Source: Mesorhizobium qingshengii (GTDB taxonomy: Bacteria; Pseudomonadota; Alphaproteobacteria; Rhizobiales; Rhizobiaceae). Taken from it: a stretch of 64,000 nt of DNA. Made by a program: the position numbers and the translations under genes. The stretch's first letter is position 1. Each line of letters starts with the position of its first letter. The stretch is from contig NZ_JAPFQA010000007.1 of the NCBI RefSeq assembly GCF_027563465.1, positions 62,001-126,000 of the forward strand, given 5' to 3'. This document shows, one piece after another, positions 29,612 through 39,900 of the stretch. Under the pieces are notes generated by a model. That model was given only the letters and a program-made list of their open reading frames with translations. It did not search any database and was not told where the DNA came from.

Positions 29612-30886
29612 TCAGACCGGCTTCTTGCCGAAGACGCGGATGTATTCGGCGACGCCACCCTTGGCGAGCGCCTTGGCCTGCTTGACCCAGTCGTCGCGCT
29701 CGATACGGCCTTGGAAAGAGAGGTAGCCATCCACCCACTCGCGCTCGGCCTTCTTCCACGACGCGACCTGCGCGAAGGTGAAGATGCCCAGCGTATGCAG
29801 GATGCCCTCGATCTTCGGGCCTACGCCGGAGATCAGCTTGAGATCGTCGACCAGCGCCGGTCTGTCTACACCAGCCGGACGGTTCTTGTCTTCCAGCGAC
29901 GGCTTGGCCGCAGCCTTCGCGGCTGGCGCCTTGGTTTCCGGGGCCTTGTAAGCAGCGGCAGGCTCGGCCTTGGTCTTGGGACCGTTGCGCTGCTTGGAGA
30001 CCTGCTCGACCTCTGGAGCGGACGTGTTGGCATTGGCGGCCGAATGCAGCGGTGCGGCCACACTCGCCGCCTTTTCAGCCGCCGGCGCGACCTTGGTCTT
30101 TGATGGCGTCTTCAAGGCCGGGCTGGTTTCAGGAGCATCCGTCTTCGGCTTGCTGGCATTCGAAGGCGCCACCGGTGCGGCTGCGGCCGAAGCGGTGGCA
30201 GCAGCTGGCGCCGCGTCCTTGGCGGCCTTGGTGGCTGCCTTGGCTTCCTTGTCGCGGGTCGACTTGAGGATCGCCTTTTCGCTCTTCAACGTCGTCAGGC
30301 CAGAGGCCGGCTCCGAGCCGGTGCGGCCGTTCTGTGGTCCCGGAGCCACCGAGGCACCCTTGCCGGCGCCGTAGAGATCGATGATTTCGGCAAGCCGTTC
30401 CGGCGTCAGATCCTCGAATGTGTCCTTGAAGATCATCACCATCGGCGCGTTGACGCAGGCGCCGAGGCATTCGACCTCTTCCCACGACAAGGTGCCCTTG
30501 TCGTTGGTGTGGAACTGGTCGTGATGGATCTTCGTGCGGCACACATCCATCAGCGCTTCGGAGCCGCGCAGCATGCAGGGCGTGGTTCCGCAGACCTGGA
30601 TATGGGCGCGCGTGCCGACCGGGTTCAGCTGATACTGCGTGTAGAAAGTCGCGACCTCGAGCCCGCGAATCCGAGGCATGCCGAGCATGTCCGAAATCGT
30701 CTCGATCGCCGCCTTCGTCACCCAGCCTTCCTGCTCCTGCGCCAGCATCAGCAGCGGGATGATCGCAGACTGCTCACGGCCCTTCGGGTACTTCTTGATC
30801 CATTGCTTCGCCGCTGCCGCGTTCGCCCGGTTGAAGGCGAAGGAGGCTGGCTGGACACTGGCTTCTGCGAGACGGCGGACTGACAT
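29612..30886 (-). CDS. nuoE: NADH-quinone oxidoreductase subunit E, with long C-terminal extension
   Basis: The first ~180 residues are a normal NuoE thioredoxin-like 2Fe-2S protein carrying cluster N1a: [20 protein letters not shown] and [19 protein letters not shown] give the C-x4-C...C-x3-C motif. Unlike the ~166-residue E. coli protein it continues to 424 residues. Residues ~190-345 are a low-complexity Ala/Lys/Pro linker ([20 protein letters not shown] and similar), and the last ~75 form a helix-hairpin-helix module, [20 protein letters not shown], then [20 protein letters not shown]. That module is paralogous to the tail of the gene between nuoF and nuoG. The linker could let the module reach another subunit or nucleic acid. 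The stop and start of nuoE/nuoD abut. Confidence 0.93.
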   Translation of the reverse strand: MSVRRLAEASVQPASFAFNRANAAAAKQWIKKYPKGREQSAIIPLLMLAQEQEGWVTKAAIETISDMLGMPRIRGLEVATFYTQYQLNPVGTRAHIQVCGTTPCMLRGSEALMDVCRTKIHHDQFHTNDKGTLSWEEVECLGACVNAPMVMIFKDTFEDLTPERLAEIIDLYGAGKGASVAPGPQNGRTGSEPASGLTTLKSEKAILKSTRDKEAKAATKAAKDAAPAAATASAAAAPVAPSNASKPKTDAPETSPALKTPSKTKVAPAAEKAASVAAPLHSAANANTSAPEVEQVSKQRNGPKTKAEPAAAYKAPETKAPAAKAAAKPSLEDKNRPAGVDRPALVDDLKLISGVGPKIEGILHTLGIFTFAQVASWKKAEREWVDGYLSFQGRIERDDWVKQAKALAKGGVAEYIRVFGKKPV

Positions 30887-32077
30887 TTAGCGATCGACCT
30901 CACCAAACACGATGTCGAGGGAGCCGAGAACGGCGGTGACGTCGGCCAGCATGTGGCCGCGGCAGAGGAAATCCATGGCTTGCAGATGCGCGAAGCCTGG
31001 CGCGCGCAGCTTGCAGCGGTAGGGCTTGTTGGAGCCGTCGGAGACCAGATAGACGCCGAACTCGCCCTTCGGCGCCTCGACGGCGGCATAGACCTCGCCG
31101 GCCGGCACGCGGTAGCCCTCGGTGTAGAGCTTGAAATGATGGATCAGCGCTTCCATCGAGCGCTTCATCGCCACACGCTTCGGCGGCACGACCTTGCCGT
31201 CGAGGTTCGAAACCGGGCCGGTGCTTTCCTTGCCGAGCAAAAGATCGACGCACTGGCGCATGATCTTGGCCGACTGGCGCATTTCTTCCATGCGCACGAG
31301 GTAGCGGTCGAAGCAGTCGCCGTTCTTGCCGATCGGAATGTCGAAGTCCATTTCCGAATAGCATTCGTAGGGCTGCGACTTGCGCAGGTCCCAAGGGGCG
31401 CCCGAACCACGCACCATGACGCCCGAAAAGCCCCAGGCCCAGGCATCGGCCAGCGAAACGATGCCGATATCGACATTGCGCTGCTTGAAGATGCGATTGC
31501 CGGTCAAAAGCGCGTCGAGGTCGTCGATCGACTTCAGGAATGGGTCGATCCACTTGCCGATGTCCTCGACCAGCTTCTGCGGCAGGTCCTGGTGGACGCC
31601 GCCGGGACGGAAATAGGCGGCGTGCATGCGCGAGCCGGAGGCGCGCTCATAGAACACCATCAGCTTTTCGCGCTCGACGAAGCCCCACAGCGGCGGCGTC
31701 AGCGCACCGACGTCCATCGCCTGCGTCGTCACATTGAGGATGTGCGACATGATGCGGCCGATTTCGCAGTAGAGCACGCGGATCAGCTGGCCGCGCTTCG
31801 GCACTTCGATGCCGAGCAGACGCTCGGCCGCCAGCGCGAAGGCATGCTCCTGGTTCATCGGCGCGCAATAATCGAGCCGGTCAAGATAGGGCACCGCCTG
31901 CAGATAGGTCTTGGCCTCGATCAGCTTTTCCGTACCGCGATGCAGCAGCCCGATATGCGGATCGACACGATCGACGACTTCGCCGTCGAGCTCCAGCACG
32001 AGGCGCAAAACGCCATGCGCCGCCGGATGTTGCGGACCGAAATTGATGTTGAAGTTGCGGACGGAGGTTTCAGCCAT
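30887..32077 (-). CDS. nuoD: NADH-quinone oxidoreductase subunit D
   Basis: This 396-residue peripheral-arm subunit is related to the large subunit of NiFe hydrogenases and forms the quinone-binding site with NuoB. It shows [20 protein letters not shown] at the N-terminus (the His at the quinone head), [20 protein letters not shown] and the C-terminal [28 protein letters not shown] ending. The hydrogenase cysteine ligands are absent, as expected. It lies 9 bp downstream of nuoC and is a separate protein, not a NuoCD fusion as in E. coli. Confidence 0.97.
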   Translation of the reverse strand: MAETSVRNFNINFGPQHPAAHGVLRLVLELDGEVVDRVDPHIGLLHRGTEKLIEAKTYLQAVPYLDRLDYCAPMNQEHAFALAAERLLGIEVPKRGQLIRVLYCEIGRIMSHILNVTTQAMDVGALTPPLWGFVEREKLMVFYERASGSRMHAAYFRPGGVHQDLPQKLVEDIGKWIDPFLKSIDDLDALLTGNRIFKQRNVDIGIVSLADAWAWGFSGVMVRGSGAPWDLRKSQPYECYSEMDFDIPIGKNGDCFDRYLVRMEEMRQSAKIMRQCVDLLLGKESTGPVSNLDGKVVPPKRVAMKRSMEALIHHFKLYTEGYRVPAGEVYAAVEAPKGEFGVYLVSDGSNKPYRCKLRAPGFAHLQAMDFLCRGHMLADVTAVLGSLDIVFGEVDR

Positions 32078-32086
32078 TCTGGCGCC

Positions 32087-32692
32087 TCAATTCGTCTTGG
32101 CTTTTTCATCGCCCGGCAGGACGTAATCCGTCCCTTCCCATGGCGAGAGAAAATCGAAATTGCGGAATTCCTGCTTGAGCTCGACCGGCTCGTAGATGAC
32201 GCGCTTGGACTCGTCGTCGTAGCGCACCTCGACGAAGCCGGTGAGCGGGAAATCCTTGCGCAGCGGATGGCCTTCGAAACCGTAATCGGTCAACAGGCGG
32301 CGCAGGTCGGGATGGCCCGAGAACAGCACCCCATAGAGATCGTAGGTCTCGCGCTCGAACCAGTCGGCGCCGGGATAGACGCCGGTGATCGACGGCACCA
32401 TCGTCTCCTCGTCGGCCTGCACCTTGACCCGGATGCGCACATTCTGCTTCGGCGACAACAGGTGATAGACGACATCGAAGCGCTTGGCCCGCGACGGATA
32501 GTCGGCGCCGCAGACGTCGATGATCGAGATGAACTGGCAGCGCGCATCGTCGCGCAGGAAGGTCATCACCTCGACCAGGTCGCGCGGCTCGACATGGACG
32601 GTGAGTTCGCCATAGGCGATCGCCGTGTCATTCACGCGGCCGATCAGCTTCTCGCCGAGATAGGTCGACAGTTCGCTCAGGGATGCGGTCAT
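32087..32692 (-). CDS. nuoC: NADH-quinone oxidoreductase subunit C
   Basis: This 201-residue subunit of the 30-kDa family has no cofactor and packs against NuoD. Its signature [38 protein letters not shown] region is intact, followed by [20 protein letters not shown]. The ATG at 32692 is used: the frame is open further upstream, but that segment is antisense-like low-complexity text overlapping nuoB. It lies 4 bp after the nuoB stop. Confidence 0.96.
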   Translation of the reverse strand: MTASLSELSTYLGEKLIGRVNDTAIAYGELTVHVEPRDLVEVMTFLRDDARCQFISIIDVCGADYPSRAKRFDVVYHLLSPKQNVRIRVKVQADEETMVPSITGVYPGADWFERETYDLYGVLFSGHPDLRRLLTDYGFEGHPLRKDFPLTGFVEVRYDDESKRVIYEPVELKQEFRNFDFLSPWEGTDYVLPGDEKAKTN

Positions 32693-32696
32693 GGAT

Positions 32697-33278
32697 TTAC
32701 CGTTCGATCGTGCCGGTGCGGCGGATCTTCTTCTGCAGCAGAAGAATGCCGTAGAGCAGCGCTTCGGCGCTCGGCGGACAGCCGGGCACATAGATGTCGA
32801 CCGGCACGATGCGGTCGCAGCCGCGCACCACCGAATAGGAATAATGGTAGTAGCCGCCGCCATTGGCGCAGGAGCCCATCGAAATAACGTAGCGCGGCTC
32901 CGGCATCTGGTCGTAGACCTTGCGCAGCGCCGGCGCCATCTTGTTGGTCAGCGTACCGGCGACTATCATGATGTCGGACTGGCGCGGAGACGCGCGCGGC
33001 GCGACACCGAACCGCTCCGAATCGTAGCGCGGCATCGAGGTGTGGATCATCTCGACCGCGCAGCAGGCAAGGCCGAAGGTCATGAACATCAGCGAGCCGC
33101 TGCGCGCCCAGGTGATCAGCGCCTCGGTCGAGGTGACGAGAAAGCCCTTGTCGGCCAGCTCGTTGTTGATCTCGAGGAAAAAGGGATCGTCCTCCCCAAC
33201 CGGCCTGCCGGTGTTGGGATCGATCAGGCCCTTGGGCTTCGGCGCGATGAGCGTGCCGGAACTGTCGTTCAATCCCAT
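32697..33278 (-). CDS. nuoB: NADH-quinone oxidoreductase subunit B
   Basis: This 193-residue subunit carries cluster N2, the last iron-sulfur centre before quinone. The unusual cluster motif with tandem cysteines is visible: [20 protein letters not shown], then [20 protein letters not shown] and [20 protein letters not shown]. All four ligands are present. The ATG at 33278 is chosen over one seven codons upstream; both lie within the end of nuoA, so the two genes overlap by about 10 bp. Confidence 0.96.
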   Translation of the reverse strand: MGLNDSSGTLIAPKPKGLIDPNTGRPVGEDDPFFLEINNELADKGFLVTSTEALITWARSGSLMFMTFGLACCAVEMIHTSMPRYDSERFGVAPRASPRQSDIMIVAGTLTNKMAPALRKVYDQMPEPRYVISMGSCANGGGYYHYSYSVVRGCDRIVPVDIYVPGCPPSAEALLYGILLLQKKIRRTGTIER

Positions 33279-33634
33279 TCCAGCGCTCCTTTTTTCCATT
33301 CATAGGCAAAGCCGATGGTCAGCACCGCCAAAAAGACCATCATCGACCAGAAACCGAGCATGCCGATCTTCGAGAACGACACCGCCCAGGGAAACAGGAA
33401 GGCGACTTCCAGATCGAAGATGATGAACAGGATCGACACCAGGTAGAAACGGATGTCGAATTTCATGCGGGCGTCGTCGAACGAGTTGAAGCCGCACTCG
33501 TAGGCGGATAGCTTTTCGGGATCGGGATTGCGGTAGGCCACCAGGAAGGGTGCGGCCAGCAGCGCCAGGCCGACAACCAGCGCCACGCCGATGAACAGGA
33601 CGATGGGCAGGTACGAACTGATAAGTGCGTTCAT
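33269..33634 (-). CDS. nuoA: NADH-quinone oxidoreductase subunit A
   Basis: This 121-residue, three-helix membrane subunit is the first gene of the nuo operon. The conserved loop [20 protein letters not shown], with the cysteine that moves during the active/deactive transition in mitochondria, is followed by [24 protein letters not shown]-type text with paired acidic residues. The ATG at 33634 fits the family start. The operon promoter must lie in the ~330-bp gap upstream, where I see no convincing hexamer pair. Confidence 0.96.
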   Translation of the reverse strand: MNALISSYLPIVLFIGVALVVGLALLAAPFLVAYRNPDPEKLSAYECGFNSFDDARMKFDIRFYLVSILFIIFDLEVAFLFPWAVSFSKIGMLGFWSMMVFLAVLTIGFAYEWKKGALEWD

Positions 33635-33967
33635 GCAGCGGCTTTCCGTTGGCGCCAATCCATTCTGATTACAGCACCGGACCCTAATGCGGAAGCGTGA
33701 CAGTTTAACCGCTGAACCGTTTTAAGGGCCTATGCTGCAACGCGGCGAGGGTTAGCGCAGCACTTCCGGCGAAGCAAGTCAAACCTTGTTCAAAACGTGG
33801 TGCTGGATGGCATATACGGGGAAACTGGTCCGATCCGCTCCTGTTTGATTTCCTTCATTTTTTACTCCACTTTTCTCTCCTGACATGGTTGCCGCCAAAT
33901 CCCTGCTAGCATGGGCTGGAATCACCCATCGGACCCTCGGCTGAAACGCCCTCAGAGTAATACCTGC
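33635..33967. other. Divergent intergenic region, nuoA and AlkX-like gene
   Basis: These 333 bp separate the nuo operon from the repair-protein gene. They must hold the nuo promoter on the minus strand. I find no strong -35/-10 pair, palindrome, T-tract or small reading frame with a ribosome site. Reading frames in the ORF sense through here are short or run antisense into the neighbouring gene. Confidence 0.5.
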
Positions 33968-35167
33968 ATGAAGGAAAATATCTCGCTCGCCACAGCCCGG
34001 CGTATCGCACTCGCCGCTCAGGGTTTTCTCGATCCCCGCCCAAATGGCACGCCCGACCGCCGCCACTTCGCCCGCGTGCTTGCCCGCACCGGCTTGCTGC
34101 AGATCGATTCCGTCAGCGCTGTCGTGCGCGCTCATTATATGCCGCTCTATTCGCGCCTTGGCCCCTACCCGCTCGCTCTGCTGGACAACGCCGCCGTGAC
34201 CCGCAAGCGCACGGTCTTCGAATATTGGGCGCATGAGGCCTCATTCCTGCCGGTCGAGACCTACCCGCTGATGCGCTGGCGCATGCAGCGGGCCGAACGC
34301 GGCGACGAGATGTATTCGGGCCTGGCCAAATGGGGCCGCGAGCACGCCGCCTATATAGAAGAGATCTACCGTGCGGTCCTCGAGCGCGGCCCGATCGCCG
34401 CTTCGGCACTGGAAGGCCAGAAAGGCTCGGGCGGCTGGTGGGGCTGGAGCCATGCCAAGCACGCCTTCGAATGGCTGTTCTGGGCCGGCCGCATCACCAC
34501 TGCGCACCGCCGTGGCTTCGAGCGCTTCTATGACCTGCCCGAGCGCGTGCTGCCGCAGGCGATCCTCGATCTGCCGGTGCCGGCCGCCGAGGACGCACAC
34601 CGCGAACTGCTGCGCATTTCCGCTCGTGCCCATGGCATCGCGACATCAGGCGATTTGCGCGACTATTTCCGCCTGTCGCCGGCCGACATGAAGGGCCGGC
34701 TGGAGGAGCTGGTTGAAACGGGCGAGTTGCTGCCGGTGCGTGTCCAAGGCTGGGACAAGCCGGCTTACCTTCACAAGGATGCCCGCATCCCCCGAAAAAT
34801 CGAGGCGCGCGCGCTGCTGGCGCCGTTCGATCCGGTCGTCTTCGAGCGCGCGCGCACCGAGCGGCTGTTCGATTTCCGCTACCGCATCGAGATCTACACG
34901 CCGGCAGACAAGCGCCAATACGGCTACTATGTCCTGCCGTTCCTGCTCGGCGACAGGATCGTCGCCCGCGTCGACCTCAAGGCTGACCGGCCGGCAAGCA
35001 TACTGCGCGTCCATGCCGCTTATGCGGAACCAGGCGCGCCGCCGCAAACCGCCGCCGAACTGTTCGAAGAGCTGAAGCAGATGCAGGGCTGGCTAGGCCT
35101 CGAACGCATCGAAGTGACGCCGGCGGGCGACCTCGGACAGCCACTTGCCGACATTGCCGCGTCGTAG
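33968..35167 (+). CDS. AlkX/YcaQ-like winged-helix DNA repair protein
   Basis: This 399-residue protein belongs to the HTH_42 (YcaQ/AlkZ) family of DNA glycosylases that unhook interstrand cross-links or remove bulky alkylated bases. The N-terminal stretch SLATARRIALAAQGFLDPRP, the catalytic-region LLQIDSVSAVVRAHYMPLYS with the family QID element, and FEYWAHEASFLPVETYPLM match the YcaQ/AlkX branch closely. Three winged-helix units are expected; KIEARALLAPFDPVVFERAR and RIEIYTPADKRQYGYYVLPF mark the C-terminal beta-barrel part. The ATG at 33968 is chosen over 33911 because similarity begins there and the gap upstream is regulatory. It is a single gene before the cob riboswitch. Confidence 0.85.
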   Translation: MKENISLATARRIALAAQGFLDPRPNGTPDRRHFARVLARTGLLQIDSVSAVVRAHYMPLYSRLGPYPLALLDNAAVTRKRTVFEYWAHEASFLPVETYPLMRWRMQRAERGDEMYSGLAKWGREHAAYIEEIYRAVLERGPIAASALEGQKGSGGWWGWSHAKHAFEWLFWAGRITTAHRRGFERFYDLPERVLPQAILDLPVPAAEDAHRELLRISARAHGIATSGDLRDYFRLSPADMKGRLEELVETGELLPVRVQGWDKPAYLHKDARIPRKIEARALLAPFDPVVFERARTERLFDFRYRIEIYTPADKRQYGYYVLPFLLGDRIVARVDLKADRPASILRVHAAYAEPGAPPQTAAELFEELKQMQGWLGLERIEVTPAGDLGQPLADIAAS

Positions 35168-35174
35168 ACGTGCG

Positions 35175-35203
35175 TTGACACGGCTGTCCCTACAAGCCTA
35201 AAT
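35175..35203 (+). promoter_or_regulatory. Promoter of the cobalamin operon
   Basis: A consensus -35 TTGACA at 35175-35180 is followed 17 bp later by CTAAAT at 35198-35203. Transcription would begin near 35210, just at the start of the riboswitch. The -35 is perfect; the -10 matches in its last three positions. Confidence 0.55.
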
Positions 35204-35204
35204 C

Positions 35205-35400
35205 CGGTCCAGACGGTCTCCTCTCGGCAAAGGGAGGAGCCAAGAGGGAATGCGGTGCGGGATCGCAAGATTTCAAATCCGCGGCTGTCCCCGCAACTGT
35301 AAGCGACGAGCCTGGGCCGAAAACCACTGGGATGTTCCCGGGAAGGCGGCACCCGAGGCGATGACCCGCGAGCCAGGAGACCTGCCGTCTGAGAGATAAA
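35205..35400 (+). promoter_or_regulatory. Adenosylcobalamin riboswitch
   Basis: The region has the conserved Cbl riboswitch elements in order: AAGAGGGAA with the GGTGCGGGAT of P3, CCCCGCAACTGTAAGCGACG (the J3/4-P4 core), CCACTGGGATGTTCCCGGGAAGG in P6 pieces, CCGAGGCGATGACCCGCGAG, and the invariant B12 box AGCCAGGAGACCTGCC at 35371-35386. It lies between the promoter and a TTG-started DUF1636 gene. A GCCTGG/CCGGGC hairpin at about 35411-35430 abuts the ribosome site AAGGAG, which suggests control of translation rather than termination (there is no T-tract). High coenzyme B12 should shut off the cob operon. Confidence 0.93.
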
Positions 35401-35442
35401 GAATCCGATCGCCTGGCGGGTTTTCCGGGCAAGGAGCCTGAT

Positions 35443-35871
35443 TTGGAACGCGACAGCAGTTTTTCGGCTGAGACAGCGGACATATTGTCCGGTGACGCCT
35501 TGACCGGCGTTACCGTGATCGTCTGCGCCTCCTGTCGCGACGAAACCGGTTCCGACGCCCATCCCCGTGCCGGCGAGATGCTCGCGCAGGACACGCGCCG
35601 CGCCGCCTCTGGCGAAGATATCCGCATCCGCAGCGTCGAATGCCTCGGCAATTGCAAGCGCCGGCTGAGCGCCGCGATCCTGCGCGACGGCTGCTGGAGT
35701 TACGTCTTCGGCGACCTGACCACGACCAGCGGCGCCGACCTCATCACCGGCGCGAAACTCTTCGCCACCTCGACGGATGGCCTCATCCCATGGCGAGGCC
35801 GTCCCGATTCCCTCAAGCGCGGCCTCGTGGCCCGCATTCCTCCCCTCGACACGCTGAAGGACCAGATATGA
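35443..35871 (+). CDS. DUF1636 family ferredoxin-like protein, first gene of the cob operon
   Basis: This 142-residue protein starts from a TTG at 35443, with AAGGAG six bases upstream. It has the DUF1636 layout: TVIVCASCRDETGS near residue 27 and IRSVECLGNCKRRLSAAIL near 68, giving a C-x2-C...C-x3-C arrangement like thioredoxin-type 2Fe-2S ferredoxins, then RPDSLKRGLVARIPPLD at the end. It probably binds an iron-sulfur cluster and may donate electrons to a corrin-ring step (for instance cobalt reduction); no experiment that I know of settles this. It is the first gene behind the B12 riboswitch and overlaps cobW by 4 bp. Confidence 0.82.
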   Translation: MERDSSFSAETADILSGDALTGVTVIVCASCRDETGSDAHPRAGEMLAQDTRRAASGEDIRIRSVECLGNCKRRLSAAILRDGCWSYVFGDLTTTSGADLITGAKLFATSTDGLIPWRGRPDSLKRGLVARIPPLDTLKDQI

Positions 35872-36905
35872 CAGCCTCCGTCTCCCGCGTTCCCTGCACT
35901 GTCGTCACCGGCTTCCTCGGCGCCGGCAAGACGACGCTGATCCGCCATCTCCTGGAAAACGCCGGCGGCAAGCGTATCGCCATCATCGTCAACGAGTTCG
36001 GCGACATCGGCATCGACGGCGAGATCCTGAAGGGCTGCGGCATCGACACCTGCCCGGAGGAAAACATCGTCGAATTGGCCAATGGCTGCATCTGCTGCAC
36101 CGTCGCCGACGATTTCGTGCCGGCGCTCGACCAGATCCTGTCGCTGACGCCGAAGGTGGACCACATCCTGATCGAGACCTCCGGCCTGGCTTTGCCCAAG
36201 CCGCTGGTCCAGGCCTTCCAGTGGCCGTCGGTCAAGAGCCGCGTGACCGTCGATGGCGTCATCGCGGTGGTCGACGGCCCGGCGCTGGCCGAAGGCCGCG
36301 TCGCCAACGACATGGACGCCTTGCAGGCGCAGCGCGCCAAGGACGAGACGCTCGACCACGACGACCCGGTCGAGGAAGTGTTCGAGGACCAGATCGCCTG
36401 CGCTGACCTCATCATCCTGTCGAAAAGCGACCTGATGGACGCCGCCGGTTCGGCCCGCGCCAACGCCATCGTCAACGAGCACGCCGCCCGTGCCGTGAAA
36501 ATCCTGCCGGCGTCTCACGGCAAGGTCGATCCCTCCATACTGCTCGGGCTCGGTCTCGCCGTCGAGGACGACATCGAGAACCGCAAGTCCCATCATGACG
36601 GTGCATTCGACCACGAGCATGACGACTTCGATACGTTCATCGTCGACATTCCCTCGATTGCCAATCCGGACGAGCTGGCCAAGCGCGTCGCCACCGCTGC
36701 CGAGGAAGAAAACGTGCTGCGCGTGAAAGGTTTCGTCGAGGTCGGCGGCAAGCCGATGCGGCTTTTGCTTCAGGCCGTCGGGCCGCGCGTCAATCACTAC
36801 TATGACCGCGCCTGGACCGTCGCGGACGACCGCCGCTCGCGCCTCGTCGTCATCGGCCTGAAGGGGCTGAACCGCCCGGCGATCGAGCGTATCCTCGCCG
36901 GCTGA
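35868..36905 (+). CDS. cobW: Cobalamin biosynthesis protein CobW (COG0523 GTPase)
   Basis: This 345-residue G3E-family GTPase carries TVVTGFLGAGKTTLIRHLL (Walker A), the metal-binding ELANGCICCTVADDF (C-x-C-C), the Walker B-like HILIETSGLALP, and the base-recognition SKSD. A His/Asp-rich patch HHDGAFDHEHDDFD at about residue 243 adds further metal ligands. CobW is thought to be a cobalt chaperone that delivers the metal to CobN chelatase. The ATG overlaps the DUF1636 stop (ATGA), and cobN follows 18 bp later, as expected. Confidence 0.95.
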   Translation: MTASVSRVPCTVVTGFLGAGKTTLIRHLLENAGGKRIAIIVNEFGDIGIDGEILKGCGIDTCPEENIVELANGCICCTVADDFVPALDQILSLTPKVDHILIETSGLALPKPLVQAFQWPSVKSRVTVDGVIAVVDGPALAEGRVANDMDALQAQRAKDETLDHDDPVEEVFEDQIACADLIILSKSDLMDAAGSARANAIVNEHAARAVKILPASHGKVDPSILLGLGLAVEDDIENRKSHHDGAFDHEHDDFDTFIVDIPSIANPDELAKRVATAAEEENVLRVKGFVEVGGKPMRLLLQAVGPRVNHYYDRAWTVADDRRSRLVVIGLKGLNRPAIERILAG

Positions 36906-36923
36906 TTTCGGACACGAGCCGCG

Positions 36924-39900
36924 ATGCACATCCTCACCACGACCTCCGCCTCGCTCGACGACCTCGCCGAGCCGGTCGATCTGCGGCAGACGCCGGCGGA
37001 TGTCGTGGCACTGTCCTTCACCGACAGCGATCTCGCCGGATTGGCGGCAGCGTGGAAGTCCGACGCCGGTCGCCTGCCTGCGATGCGGCTGGCCGCACTG
37101 CGCGACCTGCGCCATCCGATGTCCGTCGACCTCTGGGTCGACAGCGTCGCCCGCCACGCCAAGGTCATCCTCGTTCGCATTCTCGGCGGCTACGACTGGT
37201 GGCGCTATGGCTGCGACCAGCTTGCCTCGATAGCCCGCGACCGCGGCATAAAACTGGCGCTGCTGCCCGGCGAGTGCCGCGACGAGGATCTTCGCCTGAT
37301 CGAGGCCTCGACGCTGCCGCGCGACGAGCTTGACGGCCTGCTCGACTATTTTCGCGAGGGCGGCCCGGCGAATATGAGCGCGCTGGTGCACCGGCTTGCA
37401 CGGTTGGCGGGATCGGATGCGGCTGTCGCCGAACCAGTCGCGGTTCCGAAGGCTGGGTTTTACGCGCCGGGACATGGCGTCATGGAGCCCGGCCTACCCC
37501 TCCCCTTCGAGGGAGAGGGAAACGTCGTGCCCATCCTGTTCTATCGCTCGATGCTGCTCGCCGCCGATGTCGCGCCCATCGATGCCCTTTTTGAAGCGCT
37601 GCGGCAGCGCGGCATGCGCCCGGCCCCCATTTTCGTCTCCAGCCTGAAAGACCCGGCCTCGCTGGCGTTCGTCGAGACCGCGCTCGCCGCGCTGAAACCC
37701 GCCGCCATCATCACCGCGACCGCTTTCGCCTCCGGCGCCGAACCCGGCATCGAAACCCTGTTCGACCGCACCGGCGTGCCAGTCTTCCAGGTCATCGTCG
37801 CCACCACCCGCCGCGACATCTGGGAGACCAACCAGCGTGGACTGGCACCCGCCGACCTCGCCATGCATGTCGTGCTGCCCGAGTTGGACGGCCGCATCCT
37901 TGCCGGCGCGATTTCCTTCAAGGGCGAGAGCGAGACTGATCCCGCGCTTGGTCACCGCGCCTTCGCCAACCGGCCAGAAGCGGATCGCGTAGCGCAAGTG
38001 GCGAACCGCGTCGCGGCCTTCATCAGGCTGCAGCAGGCCCCTCGCGCCGAACGCAAGCTCGCCATTCTCATCCCGGACTATCCAAGCGCTCCTGGTCGCA
38101 CCGGCTATGCCGTCGGCCTCGACGTGCCGTCCAGCGTGCTGGCGATGCTGCACGATCTGAGGGAACAGGGCTACGCCGTTGAGGGGATTCCGCAAACGTC
38201 GCGCGAGCTGCTGGATTTGCTGGAACGCGGCAATGACGGGCTGGGGCTGTGGGACTATCTGGACTTCTCAAAGGGCCTTCCGGTTGAGGCAATAGCTGCG
38301 GTCGAGGCTGCGTGGGGCGCTGCCGATACTTCACCCTCCCCCTTGTGGGGAGGGTCGGTTCGCGACATTCGCAAAACGGATGGCGCGAAACGGGGTGGGG
38401 GTAGCGGCGCACCGCCCCCATCCGGCCCTGCGGGCCACCCTCACCACAAGGGGGAGGGTAAGAGCGCGTTTCCCTTCCGCGCCGCGACCTTCGGCAACAT
38501 CACCGTCGCGCTCGCCCCCGATCGCGGCCGTTCCGCCGACCGCCGCGCCGACTATCACGATCCGACGCTCCCCCCGCGCCATGCGCTGATCGCCTTCGGC
38601 CTCTGGCTGCGCAAGTCGCTCGGCGTCCATGCGCTTATCCATGTCGGCGCCCATGGCACGCTGGAATGGCTGCCGGGCAAGACGGTTGCCCTCTCGCAAA
38701 ACTGTTTTCCAGAGATCGTCACCGGTCCCCTGCCCGTCATCTATCCCTTCATCGTTTCCAACCCCGGCGAGGCGGCGCAGGCCAAGCGGCGCATCGCCGC
38801 CGTCACCCTTGGCCATCTGCCACCGCCGCTGACCGGCGCCGGACTGGACGAAAACCAGCACAGGCTTGAGCGCCTGGTCGACGAATATGCCCAGGCAGAC
38901 GGCCTCGACCGCCGCCGGCGCGACCGCCTGGCCAAGCTGATCGTTGACACGGCGCAAAAGACCGGCCTCGCCTCAGAAGCCGGCGTTGCCAGGACCGACG
39001 CGCCCGACGAGGCGCTGCGCCGCATCGACGCCTGGCTATGCGACCTCAAGGATTTCGCCATCAAGGATGGGTTGCACATTTATGGCCGCGCCTCTGACGA
39101 CGAGCCAGACGCCACGCGCCGCCAAAGTGCGGCAGCCGAAAAGACGGCGCTGCTTGCCGCGCTCGATGGCCGCCACGTCAAGGCCGGTCCGGCCGGTGCG
39201 CCCGCGCGCGGCCGTTCCGACGTTCTGCCCACCGGCCGCAACCTGTTCACCTCGGACCCGCGCACCATGCCGACCCCAACCGCCTATGATCTCGGCCGAG
39301 CGGCGGCGGAAGAAGTGGTGCGCGGCTACATGCAATCGCATGGCGACTGGCCGCGTTCGCTGGTCATCGACCTGTGGGGCTCGGCATCGCTGCGCACCGG
39401 CGGCGAGGAGATCGCTCAAGGGTTGGCGCTGATGGGATGCCGGCCGCAGTGGGACGCCGCGACCGGCCGCATCACCGGCATCGAAGTGTTGCCGCCGGCC
39501 ACGCTTGGCCGCCCGCGCGTCGACGTCACCTGGCGCATCTCAGGCCTGTTCCGCGATATGTTCCCGACCCAGATCGCGCTGATCGATGCCGCCGCCAACG
39601 CGGTTGCCGCCCGTGATGAGGAGGATTCCGAAAATCCGCTCGCGGCGAGAACCCGCGCTGACGGCAAGATCAGCCCGCGCATTTTCGGCACCTCGCCCGG
39701 CACCTACGGCGCCGGCGTCGAGGATTTGCTGTCGAGCGGCGACTGGGCGGCGCGCGAGGAGATCGGCCGCGCCTATCTCGACGCCACCTCGCATGCCTAT
39801 GGTGGCGAAGGCGGCGAAGGCGTCTCGACGCCCGGCGCCTTCGAGGGACGCATCGCCGAGGCCGATCTTCTCGTCCACACCGGCGACGACCCCGGCCGTG

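Noticed and set aside
25569..29685. Long plus-strand frames opposite nuoG, the accessory gene and nuoF
   Set aside because: Antisense shadows of certain complex I genes with no ribosome site or domain.
35700..37475. 591-codon minus-strand frame opposite cobW and cobN
   Set aside because: Antisense shadow with high Val/Asp/Gly from inverted GC-rich codons.
38330..38462. Possibility that cobN is a pseudogene because of the insertion
   Set aside because: The frame continues without stop and conserved motifs on both sides remain, so it is more likely functional.
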